Assembly (NCBI GenBank): GCA_016708875.1
Contig: JADJFA010000001.1
Span: forward strand, 496,001 to 560,000
DNA: 64,000 bases
Direction of reading: 5' to 3'
Source of the DNA: Lewinellaceae bacterium
GTDB taxonomy: Bacteria > Bacteroidota > Bacteroidia > Chitinophagales > Saprospiraceae
Of the stretch, positions 9,498-18,740 are shown one piece after another. The notes beneath the pieces are model-generated. The model was given only the letters and a program-made list of their open reading frames with translations. It did no database searches and had not been told where the DNA came from. The position numbers and the translations under genes are program-made. Position 1 is the first letter of the stretch. Each line of letters begins with the position of its first letter.

Positions 9498-12393
9498 TCA
9501 ATACTTCACTATCCCAATCGGGAAATCCGGCACATCCACCGAGTACACCGTCGTGGGCGACTGCTCGCCGCCAGTCAGTTCCTTCACCCGCTCAGACACG
9601 TACACATCCAATGATTTGAGCGTAATTCTGTCGCTGCCCGCTGCTTTGGCCTTGCCCGTCAGACCTTCCACGAGGGCTTTGGTGAATGCCCCGTTCCCCC
9701 ATCTCGCGTCTTCGAGGGCATATTGCCGGGAAGTGGCCGAGCAGAACACCACCCCGCCATTTTCTGCCGAGATCAGTTCGTTCACCACCTTGACCACATC
9801 GTGGGTCAGGTTTCGACGGTTTGGGTTGATGGCCTTCATCAGCCCCCCGGAGTGGCAGGCATCCATGAACACCACGATTTTGCCTGGCACAGAAGCCACG
9901 GTGCTTTGCAAGGAGCCGTGCTCCACGCAACTGCGCCGAAGCGCCTTGGGGTCAGCGCCGGTGGGCAGGAAGAAAAAATTCTGCGCATTGTCGTCTACAC
10001 CATGCCCCGCGAAATATAGGAAAGCCACGTCGCGGCTGGTGGTCTGTTTTTGCAACCAGTCAAGGCCGTCGAGGATGTTGTCCTTTGTGGCATCGGCATC
10101 GGTGAGGATTTTGAGTTGCACGTCGCGAAAGAGCAGTCCCTTTTGCAGGGCGGCGGCGGCGGCGAAATCGCGGGCATCTTTGGCAGCGTAGTCCAGGTCT
10201 TTCACGTCAGCGTGGGCGTACTGGCTCACCCCGATGGACAGCACGTACAGTACCGGGCGGGTATCCAGGCCCGGCTGAGCTACAGGCGCAACACCGCCCG
10301 ACCAGCGTACCTGCACAGTAGCCGGGTCGCTGGCTCCGAAGCGGTTTTCCGCGATGACCGACACCACGCAATTGGCGGCTGGGATGGTAATGACAGATTT
10401 TTGACCGGGCACAAAGCCGCGCTCCGTAGCCACCGGGCGGCCATCTACTTGCAGGCGCACCCCGGTCACCGGCTCGCCGTTGGGCGAATCAATGCTGTAT
10501 CCCAGCGTGAGCGTAGTGCTGCTGACTTCCGTATCGGGGCCAGGGCTGAGGATGCGCACCGTCGGCGGCAGTTGGGTGGTGATGCTGCGGGTGGCTACTT
10601 CGCTGCCGCGTCCGGCGTTTTCGTTGGCTTGGCGCAGGGCCGTGACCTCGTCAAGGGTTTCGAGCACGAGGTCAATCACATCGGGACGGTAGTAAGTGTC
10701 GCGGAATTTTGGGGCCGGATAGTAGCTCGCCTCGCGGTCGGGGCCATTGTTGAGGTGCCAGCCGATCAGGTCTTCCGCGCCAGGAGCCGCATCGTAATAG
10801 CCCGAGGGTGTCCACAGCACCCAGCGCTCATTGTCAGAATGCAGGTAGAGCGTGAGCAGGGGCTTGCCATCGCGGAAGCGGTACCATCGAATGGTGCCAT
10901 CACCCAGCCCTGCCGCCACCACTTGGTTGAGTTCGTCTATCTTGACGCACCAGGCCGTTCTCACCGGGGCAGACCACTGTTTGTTCCCATCAGCATCGGT
11001 ACAATATATGGCCAAGTCCGTACCTAGTACAATGCCCTGCCCACCGATGGCGATGTCTGCACTTTGGCAGCGTTCATTCTGTTTCAAAAAAGAAAAGGTT
11101 TGCCGTTTAGTTTTGGGGCGGTGTTTTCATTCCAATCGCTCAGGTTCACGCCGTTACGATCAGTGCTGGCGGATGGTGCAGCAGAGCTGGTCTGCGAAAA
11201 GCGGCGACCAGGCAGGATGAAGCGCATGGCTGATTTGGCGTATGGCGTAATGCCCACTTCTTCCCCGCCTGGGCCGAGGCGAAAGTGGGATAGGTCTTCG
11301 GCAGTGTAGTAGGCATTGTTATCCGACGCCACATAGCGGCTGTGCTGCCCGGCAGCAGGACTGATGATGCCCCAGTCGGGCTGACTGCCGCCAAAAACAA
11401 AGGTGCCGTTGGGTAAGGCTTTGATGTCCATGATGGTATTGGCTCCACCGTTGTAATCGGTATAGCTGCCTTTCCCAGCCTGGTTCCAGACTCGGATTTG
11501 ATGCCACCAATGGCCGTCTTTGTCCAGTCGGTTGGCACCGCCTGCCGCCAAAGAATTACCATCGGCGGAGAATACGAGCATTTCCAAATGGTTTCCCAGC
11601 GCATTTGCTCCGCCTACATCGGGTGCATACAACAGGCTTAGGCTCTTAGCCTCCAGCACTTGAATCGTCGGGCTGTCATCATACCCCACAGCAAGCATTT
11701 TTCCATTGGGCGAAAAAGCCAACGAATAAGGGTGTTTGCCGCCAGTGGTAGCGGCTTTTTTCAGCAATTTGAAATTGGTATCGTACAGGCGGATATAGCC
11801 ATCGAAGCCCACCGTCGCCAAGCGGCCCGAGGCATCAAAAGCGAGGTTCTCGCTTCCTTCGCTGTAGTCCTTGTCTTCGGCGAACGGGGTGCTTGTATTG
11901 ACAGGTTGACCCTCATCCGTCGCGTCAATGGAGTAGATCCGAATGCCACGCTTCCCCAAAGCCACCGCCAGATAGCGGCTATTGGGGGAAAACTTTTGCC
12001 TGTCCATCCCCCAACCGCCGCCAAACGCCCATCGGGCGAGAGCGCAGCCGCGTAGAGCATCCCCTCATTCCCTGCTCCAATGGGTGGCCTAAAAGTGCGG
12101 ACCAAGCTGCCTGTAGCGATGTCCCAGAGTTTGGCGGTTTTGTCCTTGCTGGCGGTGAGCAGGGTGCGGCCCCGGCTGTCGATGCTGATGCGGTTTATCA
12201 TGGCCGTGTGCATCTCGGTGTTCAGGGTGAGTATTGGCTCGATGGGCTGGGCAAGGGCGAGTAGGGGGAGGAGCAGTAGCAGTAAGCAGGCTGCGAGGGC
12301 TGGGGCTTGGGGGCGGGTGCTTACGCCAAGGCATGTCAGGCCACGGCGGGTAAAAAGGCTTCGGCGGGTAAAAAAGAGAAGGGTTTTGTACAT
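9498..12393 (-). CDS. WD40-repeat caspase-like (peptidase C14) protein, two frameshifts
   Basis: A protein of about 960 residues that runs over three frames. The N-terminus (12393) has a signal-like LLLLLLPLLALAQP stretch. WD40 blades follow (DKTAKLWDIATGSLVRTF, DGYIRLYDTNFKLL, HQIRVWNQAG), then a C-terminal caspase domain with catalytic His in YFAGHGVDD and Cys in VFMDACHSGG. The break near 11087 fits one missing T in a run (PFLF then LKQNERC). The break near 12000 is different: GGWTGK is followed at once by FSPNSRYLA, where relatives carry roughly 35 more residues, so a real or assembly deletion is possible. These proteases are arginine/lysine-type orthocaspases in bacteria; the target is unknown. 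Confidence 0.82.
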
Positions 12394-12777
12394 GGTAGGT
12401 GGGTTTTAGGGTTGTGTCAAAAGTCGAAGAAGGACACATGTTGCCCTCGAACGCAAAATTTAATTTTTTGCAATGCCGAACTTCCCGAAAGTTTAAAACT
12501 TTCGGGAAGTTAAATTTCGGGAAGGCAAAACAGGATTGGGTAAAAAAATCAATCATTCACATCTTTCGACTTTGAAACATCCCCTAGTTAGCGCGCAAAA
12601 ATAGGCGACATGCCCCAATCCAACGTTTCAAATTACATAAATCACTCAATCTCTTGCAAAACGTTGATTTTCACCTGAAAACCCGCTCAAGCATTTTATC
12701 AACAAAAAATATTTGGGCAATATTTCAACTGATTATCACTGAGTTAAGTGTAGTTGCCCAAAAAACTTTTCACGCAC
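12394..12777. other. Intergenic region between divergent caspase gene and rplM operon
   Basis: About 380 bases without a gene. It holds the palindrome at 12479-12511 and is A/T-rich from 12580 onward, as expected for the divergent promoters of the caspase gene (minus) and the ribosomal operon (plus). I see no further coding region or RNA gene. Confidence 0.6.
12479..12511. repeat. Perfect palindrome with GTTTAAAAC centre
   Basis: Arms of 16 bases, aacttcccgaaagttt and aaactttcgggaagtt, around a single extra A. The half-word ttcggga is repeated once more at 12515-12522. It shares the GTTT..AAAAC centre, but not the arm sequence, with the palindromes at 12849 and 23970. Confidence 0.85.
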
Positions 12778-12779
12778 CC

Positions 12780-12810
12780 TTGCACAGTGTGTAGGCTCGT
12801 TTTACATTTG
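12780..12810 (+). promoter_or_regulatory. Predicted sigma-A promoter of the rplM operon
   Basis: TTG at 12780-12782 and TACATTTG at 12803-12810 are separated by 20 bases, close to the Bacteroidota housekeeping pattern TTTG-N19-TAnnTTTG. Transcription would begin near 12817, about 100 bases before rplM, leaving a leader with the palindrome at 12849. Confidence 0.6.
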
Positions 12811-12848
12811 CGCCCTCTTTGAGGAAAGGGGCAGAAAATTCTCGTTAG

Positions 12849-12881
12849 AAACCTCGTAGGTTTCTAAAACCTACGAGGTTT
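12849..12881. repeat. Perfect 15-bp-arm palindrome in the rplM leader
   Basis: aaacctcgtaggttt (12849-12863), loop cta, aaacctacgaggttt (12867-12881). It lies inside the predicted 5' leader of the ribosomal operon, 39 bases before the rplM start. It could fold in the mRNA as an attenuator or protein-binding hairpin, or it could be a mobile palindrome that landed here; the sequence alone does not decide. Confidence 0.85.
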
Positions 12882-12920
12882 AAACGCTCCCTTTCAAACG
12901 TTACAAATTTTTACAAAAAA

Positions 12921-13378
12921 ATGGATACACTGAGCTATCGGACGGTTTCCGTCAGCAAAGAAAAAGCGGAGCACAAGTGGTACATCATCGACGCTGAAAA
13001 CCAAATCACGGGTCGTATGTGTGCTGAAATCGCTTCCATCTTGCGCGGAAAGAACAAGCCGTCTTACACGCCCCATGCCGACACGGGCGACTATGTCATC
13101 GTGATCAATGCCGAAAAGATTCGTTTCACCGGCAAAAATGGGACCTGAAAGAATACAAACACCACTCGCACCACCCAGGTGGCCTGAAAGTGGTCGTCGC
13201 AGACGTGATGCGCACCAAGTTCCCGGAGCGCATTGTGGAAATCGCCGTGAAAGGGATGCTGCCCAAAACCAAATTGGGTCGCGCCATGTACAAGAAAATG
13301 TTTGTGTACAAAGGGGCCAATCACCCCCACGCCGCACAAAAACCAGAAGTACTTAACCTTAATCTGGGTAATGATTAA
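12921..13378 (+). CDS. rplM: 50S ribosomal protein L13 (one frameshift at 13134-13138)
   Basis: L13, a 152-residue large-subunit protein. The N-terminal half contains HKWYIIDAENQITGRMCAEI and YVIVINAEKIRFTGK. After GKNGT the frame stops; the next frame continues WDLKEYKHHSHHPGGLK and ends HAAQKPEVLNLNLGND, the expected tail. The break is in a run of five A where six would give TGKKWDL. An essential single-copy gene broken exactly at a homopolymer is strong evidence for a base-calling error. First gene of the rplM-rpsI-rpsB-tsf unit. Confidence 0.93.
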
Positions 13379-13398
13379 TAATGGGATCAACGTGACTC

Positions 13399-13552
13399 CG
13401 CCTACGCATCGGCTACGGCGGGCAACACATTGACCACATTTCATCACATTTTTACCCGCCATAGCGCGAAGCGCGAAGGCGGGGACCACATTTTTACCCG
13501 CCGTAGCCTTTTTATCTGTCATAGTCTTGACAGAGGCAGAAGCGAAGGAGGG
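13399..13552. repeat. Cluster of three CCCGCC...GGCGGG hairpins between rplM and rpsI
   Basis: Three variants of one repeat in 155 bases: ccgcctacgc..ggctacggcgg (13399-13422), acccgccatagcgcg..gcgaaggcgggg (13454-13484) and acccgccgtagcc..agcgaaggaggg (13496-13552, with an inner hairpin tgtcatagtcttgaca). The second and third are each preceded by cacatttttacc. Related units occur at 14820, 23105, 36030 and 38664. Confidence 0.7.
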
Positions 13553-13569
13553 ATCAACATTTACAAGAT

Positions 13570-13956
13570 ATGGAAATGATAAATGCCGTGGGCCGTCGGA
13601 AAACCGCAGTTGCCCGCGTTTATTTGATGAAAGGGGAAGGCAAGATCACGGTGAATGGCAAAGATTACCGTGAGTACTTCCCACAAATGCACGTGCAACA
13701 CAACGTGACCGATCCTTTTGCAGTGGTAGGCATCGAAAATGCCTATGACCTGAAAGTGAACGTACGCGGTGGTGGCTACAAAGGCCAATCAGAAGCCGTG
13801 CGCATGGGCTTGAGCCGCGCTTTGGTGAAGCTCAATGAAGAGTTCCGCTCTCCATTGAAAGTTCGGAAATTCCTCACACGCGACAGCCGCGCCGTAGAAC
13901 GTAAGAAATACGGTAAGCCAAAAGCGCGCAAGAACTTCCAGTTCTCTAAGCGCTAA
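13570..13956 (+). CDS. rpsI: 30S ribosomal protein S9
   Basis: Complete 128-residue S9 of the small subunit. It starts MEMINAVGRRKTAVARVYL, has DPFAVVGIENAYDLKVNVRGGGYKGQSEAVRMGLSRAL, and ends with the basic tail KARKNFQFSKR that reaches the P-site tRNA. The gene is intact. It lies 191 bases after rplM, a gap filled by repeat hairpins that is unusually long for this normally tight pair. Confidence 0.97.
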   Translation: MEMINAVGRRKTAVARVYLMKGEGKITVNGKDYREYFPQMHVQHNVTDPFAVVGIENAYDLKVNVRGGGYKGQSEAVRMGLSRALVKLNEEFRSPLKVRKFLTRDSRAVERKKYGKPKARKNFQFSKR

Positions 13957-14037
13957 ACACCTCCTCATCCCCCGTTGGGATGGCTTTTCAATTGGTCTCA
14001 GCGTTTATAACTCATAACTCTAAACTTATAACTTCTC

Positions 14038-14780
14038 ATGCAGAAGCCTACATATAAGGAACTCCTCGACGCCGGCTGCCACTTCGGCCACTTGCGCAAA
14101 AAATGGAATCCCAAGATGACTCCGTACATCTTCATGGAGCACAAGGGTGTCCACATCATTGACCTCAACCGCACCGCCGATATGCTGGAGCGTTCGGCAA
14201 TGGCTATGAAAGCGATGGCCAAAAGCGGCAAGAAAATCATGTTCGTCGCTACCAAAAAACAAGCCCGCGAAATCGTGCAAAAAGCAGCCGAAAGTGTCGG
14301 TATGCCTTTCGTAACCGAACGCTGGCTGGGTGGTATGATGACCAACTTCATGACGATCCGCAAATCGGTAAAAAAAATGCAGCACATCGAGCGCATTTTG
14401 GGTGATACCACGCTCACCAGCATCACCAAAAAGAACGTCTGATGTTTGGTCGCGAGCACATCAAAATGACCAAGCACTTTGGTGGTATTGAACAACTTAA
14501 CCGTCTTCCTTCAGCAGTGTTTATCGTGGACATTCACCACGAACACCTTGCACTCGCTGAGGCTAAAAAATTGAATGTCAAGACTTTTGGCATGGTGGAT
14601 ACCAACTCAGATCCAACTCTGGTGGATTTTGCCATCCCCAGCAACGACGACGCTTCAAAATCCATCTCGTACATCACCAACTACCTTGTCTCGGCCATCC
14701 GCGAAGGATTGGAAGAGCGCAAGTCTGCCAAGGGCGACGAGAAAGAAGGGGCTGACGCTCCGGTGGCTGCGGAAGCTTGA
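14038..14780 (+). CDS. rpsB: 30S ribosomal protein S2 (one frameshift at 14428-14432)
   Basis: S2, about 247 residues after correction. The first part runs MQKPTYKELLDAGCHFGHLRKKWNPKM to TLTSITKK and then stops; the second frame continues ERLMFGREHIKMTKHFGGIEQLNRLPSAVFIVDIHHEHLA, the conserved S2 core, and ends in an acidic Ala-rich tail. The break is in a run of five A where six restores KKERL. Directly upstream lies a string of related words (ataactcataactctaaac) that resembles a half-arm of the intergenic hairpins. Confidence 0.94.
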
Positions 14781-14819
14781 TTTGAGGTTTGGATTTGAAT
14801 TGTTTGTTAAGTTTCACAT

Positions 14820-14880
14820 TTTTAACCGCCATATCCTTTTTACTTGCGGTAATTTGTCGCACAAAAGGGGCGAAGGCTGA
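14820..14880. repeat. CCCGCC-family hairpin between rpsB and tsf
   Basis: cacatttttaaccgccatatcctttttacttgcgg...aaaaggggcgaaggctgaca, a degenerate copy of the units between rplM and rpsI. It occupies most of the 117-base gap between rpsB and tsf. Confidence 0.5.
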
Positions 14881-14897
14881 CACCACACTTATAAAAA

Positions 14898-15728
14898 ATG
14901 ACAAAAGTTTCTGCTGCCGATATTTCAAAACTGCGCGAACTGACTGGCGCAGGCATGATGGACTGTAAAAAAGCCCTGGAAGAATCCAACGGCGACACCG
15001 AAGCGGCCCAAGACTGGCTTCGCAAAAAAGGCATCGCCAAAGCCGCCAAACGCGAAGACCGCGAGGCCAAAGAAGGCGTGGTAATTGCCAAGACTAATGC
15101 TGACCAGACCCGCGCGGTCGTGTTGGCGCTCAACTGCGAAACGGACTTCGCTGCCCGCAACGAAGGCTTTATCGCCCTCACCAATAAATTCGTGGACATT
15201 GCCCTCGAAAACTTCCCTGCAACGCTTGAGGCACTTCTTGCCCTTCCTTTCGAAGGCTCGGTGACCATCGGCGAAAAAGTGGGCGAGCAAGTGGGTGTAA
15301 TTGGCGAAAAAATCGAGATTGGCCGCTACGAGCCAATCACTGGCGCACAAATCCTGATTTACAACCACTCGAACAACAAGCGCTCGGTGGCTGTGGCACT
15401 CAACAAAAGTGATGCTGAATTCGAGCAAGCTGGCCGCGACGTGGCCATGCAGATCGCTGCAATGAGCCCTGTTTCGGTGAGCCGGGATGACGTGGATCCG
15501 AAGATTATCGAAAAAGAAATCGAGATCGGGAAAGAATTGGCGCGCAACGAAGGCAAAGCCGAAGACATGCTCGAAAAGATCGCGATGGGTCGCCTCAACA
15601 AGTTCTTCCAGGAGAGCACATTGCTCAGCCAAAAATTCGTGAAGAACAACGACCAAACAGTGGACCAATACCTTCGCTCCTTGAACAAGGATCTTACGGT
15701 TTCGGGCTTTAAGCACATTTCGCTGTAA
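14898..15728 (+). CDS. tsf: Elongation factor Ts
   Basis: A complete 276-residue EF-Ts, which recycles EF-Tu by GDP/GTP exchange. The N-terminal UBA-like domain has VSAADISKLRELTGAGMMDCKKALEE, then NCETDFAARNEGF, the EF-Tu contact motif. The core continues to the C-terminal module FVKNNDQTVDQYLRS. The gene order rpsB-tsf is widely conserved. It is the last gene of the operon and is followed 32 bases later by a strong terminator. Confidence 0.97.
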   Translation: MTKVSAADISKLRELTGAGMMDCKKALEESNGDTEAAQDWLRKKGIAKAAKREDREAKEGVVIAKTNADQTRAVVLALNCETDFAARNEGFIALTNKFVDIALENFPATLEALLALPFEGSVTIGEKVGEQVGVIGEKIEIGRYEPITGAQILIYNHSNNKRSVAVALNKSDAEFEQAGRDVAMQIAAMSPVSVSRDDVDPKIIEKEIEIGKELARNEGKAEDMLEKIAMGRLNKFFQESTLLSQKFVKNNDQTVDQYLRSLNKDLTVSGFKHISL

Positions 15729-15760
15729 TTCTCATTCGGACACTTTGCACAAACATATGG

Positions 15761-15800
15761 GCGAGCCATCCTGCTTCTGGCAGTGATGGCTCGCTTTTTT
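15761..15800 (+). terminator. Rho-independent terminator of the ribosomal/tsf operon
   Basis: Stem gcgagccatc (15761-15770) pairs with gatggctcgc (15785-15794), followed by tttttt. The loop is 14 bases and itself can pair (ctg/cag). It matches the end of the rplM-rpsI-rpsB-tsf transcript. Confidence 0.92.
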
Positions 15801-15830
15801 GTATGGTACCTTAACTAAGTGAGCAGACAA

Positions 15831-15915
15831 AATAAACCGCAGAGGCACAGAGACGCGGAGCGTTTGAAAATCAACCCTTTGCGCTCCTGCCTCTGCAGTT
15901 GGCTCTTTTTGCACC
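15831..15915. repeat. Iterated-word inverted repeat (CGCAGAGGCACAGAGA family)
   Basis: aaaccgcagaggcacagaga..gcggagcg on the left and gcgctcctgcctctgcagtt on the right; the right arm has lost part of its words. It lies between the tsf terminator and the stop of the T9SS propeller protein. Confidence 0.55.
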
Positions 15916-15927
15916 TTAACTACTTGA

Positions 15928-17669
15928 TTACCGTGAAATGATCATCTTTTTAGTTTCAAAAAGATCTGTAGCGTGTATGTTTATAAAGTAAACGCCTTCT
16001 GCCAGATTTGCTGTATTTATTTCAAAACTTTCTGTTTGGGTTGGAGTAGCGGTATAAACTATTTTCCCGCTGAGATCTGTAATGTTTACACGCACCTCTT
16101 TACCAGTCATTACAGGAAAGCTGACAACTAATACGTCGTTTGCCGGGTTTGGGTAAATTAGAATACCACTTGCAGGCACTATGTTTTCAACGCCTGAACT
16201 GATCATGTTATCCAGCTTTACAATAAATGCATCAGGACTGCTACCAGGATTATTTGAAAATGTAGTTGTTCCGTTTGTAGTTTCAAAAGATAAAGTTGGA
16301 CTATAAAAGTACCCGGTTAAATACAAGTCTCCACTATTATCCAATGCCATGGTGGAATTGGCGTCTTCGCCTGTGCCCCCAAAACTTTTTGCCCAAATGA
16401 GATCACCTGAGTCAATATCTAATTTTAACAGGTAAGCATCCAGATTCCCAGCTGAAGTGAGATTATTAACAGCCGTTCCGGGATCAAAGTCAACCGTTCC
16501 AGCGAAAGTTCCGGTAGCATAAACACCTTTTTTTCCAGATTCCACGTCAAGGGCTAAATAGGACATTCTATCAATACCCGAGCCTCCAACAGATTTTGCC
16601 CACTTAAAATCTCCGGAACTATTTAGCTTAAAAATGTATGAATCCCATTCCAAAAATCCAGTGGAATTGGATGTTAAATTAAAAGTTCCGACACCTGGGT
16701 CAAAATCAACGGTACCATCAAAAGAACCGGCAATATATATATCGCCATTTGCAGGATCTAATTTCAGGTCAATGGCATACTCAAAACCTGTACCACCAAC
16801 GGTCAGCACTGAAATATAATTACCGGATGCGTCCAGTTTGGAAATATAAATATCAGCTCCATCAATAGCAGTCAGGTTGTAAATACCCGATCCCGGATCA
16901 AAGTCAGCCGTTCCCTCAAAACCACCGACTGAATAAACCGTCCCGGCATCATCAATAACAATTGAAAAACTGCGCGTTGCCGAGGCACTTTTGATTGATT
17001 TTGCCCACAAAAAATTACCTGCATTGTCTAATTTCAAAATAAAACCGTTTTCAATATTGGAGCTCAGGTTAAATACGCCAGCGCCAGGATCAAAATCAAC
17101 CGTTCCCTTAAACCAGCCAGTCGTATATACATCGCCTGTTGCTGGGTCTAATGATATGGAGTATCCCGAGTTTAAGTTATTGCCTGTTCCGTTTAAAGCT
17201 TTAGCCCAAATGAAATTTCCTGCATTATCCAACTTAGAAATATAAATGTCCGAACCACTTGTAGCGGATAAATTGAATGTTCCTGCCCCGGGGTCAAAAT
17301 CTACCGTTCCATTAAAATTACCGATGCTATACACATTTCCCAAGGCATCCGTTTCGATTTCAAAGCCTCCTGTACCTCCGGCTCCGGCAAAAGCTTTGGC
17401 CCAGGAAAATTACCTGTGTGATCTAATTTAGAAATGTATCCATCATCTGCACCCGCACCCGACAAATTATAAGTAGGGACACCCGGATCGAAGTCAACGG
17501 TACCAGCGAAACCACCCGTAGCGTAAATATTGCCGGAGGCATCCACATGTATGCCATATCCTTTACTGAATGTTCCCGCCATTTGTTTTGCCCATTGCCA
17601 ATCGGGGGCTTGCGTATTTCCAATTAAGTATTGCGCACACAGAACGAGTAAGAATCCAATCTTTTTCAT
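15928..17669 (-). CDS. Secreted SBBP-type beta-propeller protein with T9SS tail (one frameshift at 17406-17409)
   Basis: About 580 residues. A signal peptide (MKKIGFLLVLCAQYLIGNTQ) is followed by about seven repeats built on a GTVDFDPG(A/V)G..NL(S/T)S core and an FIWAKAL/FKWAKSVGG core, which are SBBP-like propeller blades. The C-terminal 75 residues are a type A T9SS sorting domain (ILIYPNPANDVLVVSF ... GVYFINIHATD). The frame breaks at GNF; with five T instead of four it reads GNFSWAKAFAGAGGTGG. It is predicted to be exported and anchored on the surface or released. The ligand is unknown. Confidence 0.85.
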
Positions 17670-17897
17670 AATGAATTTATTTTAGTGTTTAAAGATTCAA
17701 CTTGACAAAAATATTGCGGATAGTAACCTATGCAAAATGAGGTCTGACACCGTATGCAATGATTTCTATCAGGCACAAGCCACACATACCTTGTACTTTC
17801 TTTTGAGCATTAAAGATCATTGAAGGGAGTAATTTTGGTCACCCCTTAGGACAAGGGTGTTGGTTACCTTTACAGTATAATTTGTACCTATTAAAGC

Positions 17898-18737
17898 ATG
17901 AAAAAAATACTCGTCACCACTGATTTTTCCAGCAGTTCCAAAGCGGGTCTGCGTTTCGCATTACAGTTGGCCAGTCATGGAGGATTTGAACTGGTTTTTT
18001 TTCACTGCTTCCAGGCAATGATTCCAACCACCATTCATAGGGATCGTCTGGAAGATGCACTCCAGGAGCAAGTGAAAGAGCATCTGCAAAAATTGGAGCG
18101 ATTCGTTGCCACGGTCATTAAATCCACGAAAATCAACCCGGGCAAATATCGTTGTGTAATAGTGGAAGATTTAAGCCCCGAAAAGGCCATTTTGGAGTAT
18201 GCGCAGCAGAATGAGGCCAATTATATTTGTATCAGCACACGGGGCGCTGGCCAGATGCTCAAAATTATTGGCACCAATACAAGCAAGATTATTGTCAAAT
18301 CGCCTGTACCTGTGCTGGTTGTTCCCCATACCTATCGCCTTCGTCCCCTCACAAAAGCATTGTACGCCTCCGACTTGGAAAACATAGATCGGGAGCTACC
18401 AATGGTCTCCGCTTTCGCCAAATCCATAGGTGCTAAGGTTGACATGGCGCACTTTTTTCACCAATCAAGCATCAAACTTGAAGCAGAAACGCTGACAGCA
18501 ATGTGGCGGAAAAAATATCCAAGCCTTGATCAGGTGCTGCTCAAACCATTCGATTTGGATGCGAGCTTTGCAGAACAATTGAATAAGCTGGTTAAAAAAG
18601 TGAAACCGGGGATTACCGTGTTTTTTACCCACCCTAACCAAACTTGGTACTCCAAGCTGTTTAGTCCCAACCGTTCTGAGACATTTTCATTTGTTACAAA
18701 AGTTCCTATGCTGGTTTACCGGAAGGAGGATAAATGA
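17898..18737 (+). CDS. Universal stress protein, tandem UspA domains
   Basis: A 279-residue cytoplasmic protein of two Usp domains. Domain 1 starts MKKILVTTDFSSSSKAGLRFALQLA and holds the nucleotide-binding pattern ISTRGAGQMLKIIGTNTSKIIVKSPVPVLVVP. Domain 2 (from LTKALYASDLENIDRELPMV) is shorter and lacks the G-2X-G-9X-G motif. Usp proteins bind ATP or related ligands under stress. Its stop lies three bases from the stop of the convergent transporter gene. Confidence 0.9.
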   Translation: MKKILVTTDFSSSSKAGLRFALQLASHGGFELVFFHCFQAMIPTTIHRDRLEDALQEQVKEHLQKLERFVATVIKSTKINPGKYRCVIVEDLSPEKAILEYAQQNEANYICISTRGAGQMLKIIGTNTSKIIVKSPVPVLVVPHTYRLRPLTKALYASDLENIDRELPMVSAFAKSIGAKVDMAHFFHQSSIKLEAETLTAMWRKKYPSLDQVLLKPFDLDASFAEQLNKLVKKVKPGITVFFTHPNQTWYSKLFSPNRSETFSFVTKVPMLVYRKEDK

Positions 18738-18740
18738 GTT

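Noticed and set aside
10050..11027. A 325-codon plus-strand open frame opposite the caspase gene
   Set aside because: It mirrors the G/C-rich caspase gene, whose His and Cys motifs are in the other strand; the mirrored protein has no signal or motif.
13134..14432. Programmed ribosomal frameshifting in rplM and rpsB
   Set aside because: L13 and S2 are not known to use it; the breaks sit in simple A runs, as do many others across the window, so sequencing error is simpler.
14925..15716. A 263-codon minus-strand frame opposite tsf
   Set aside because: Antisense shadow of EF-Ts; His/Phe-rich composition typical of mirror frames.
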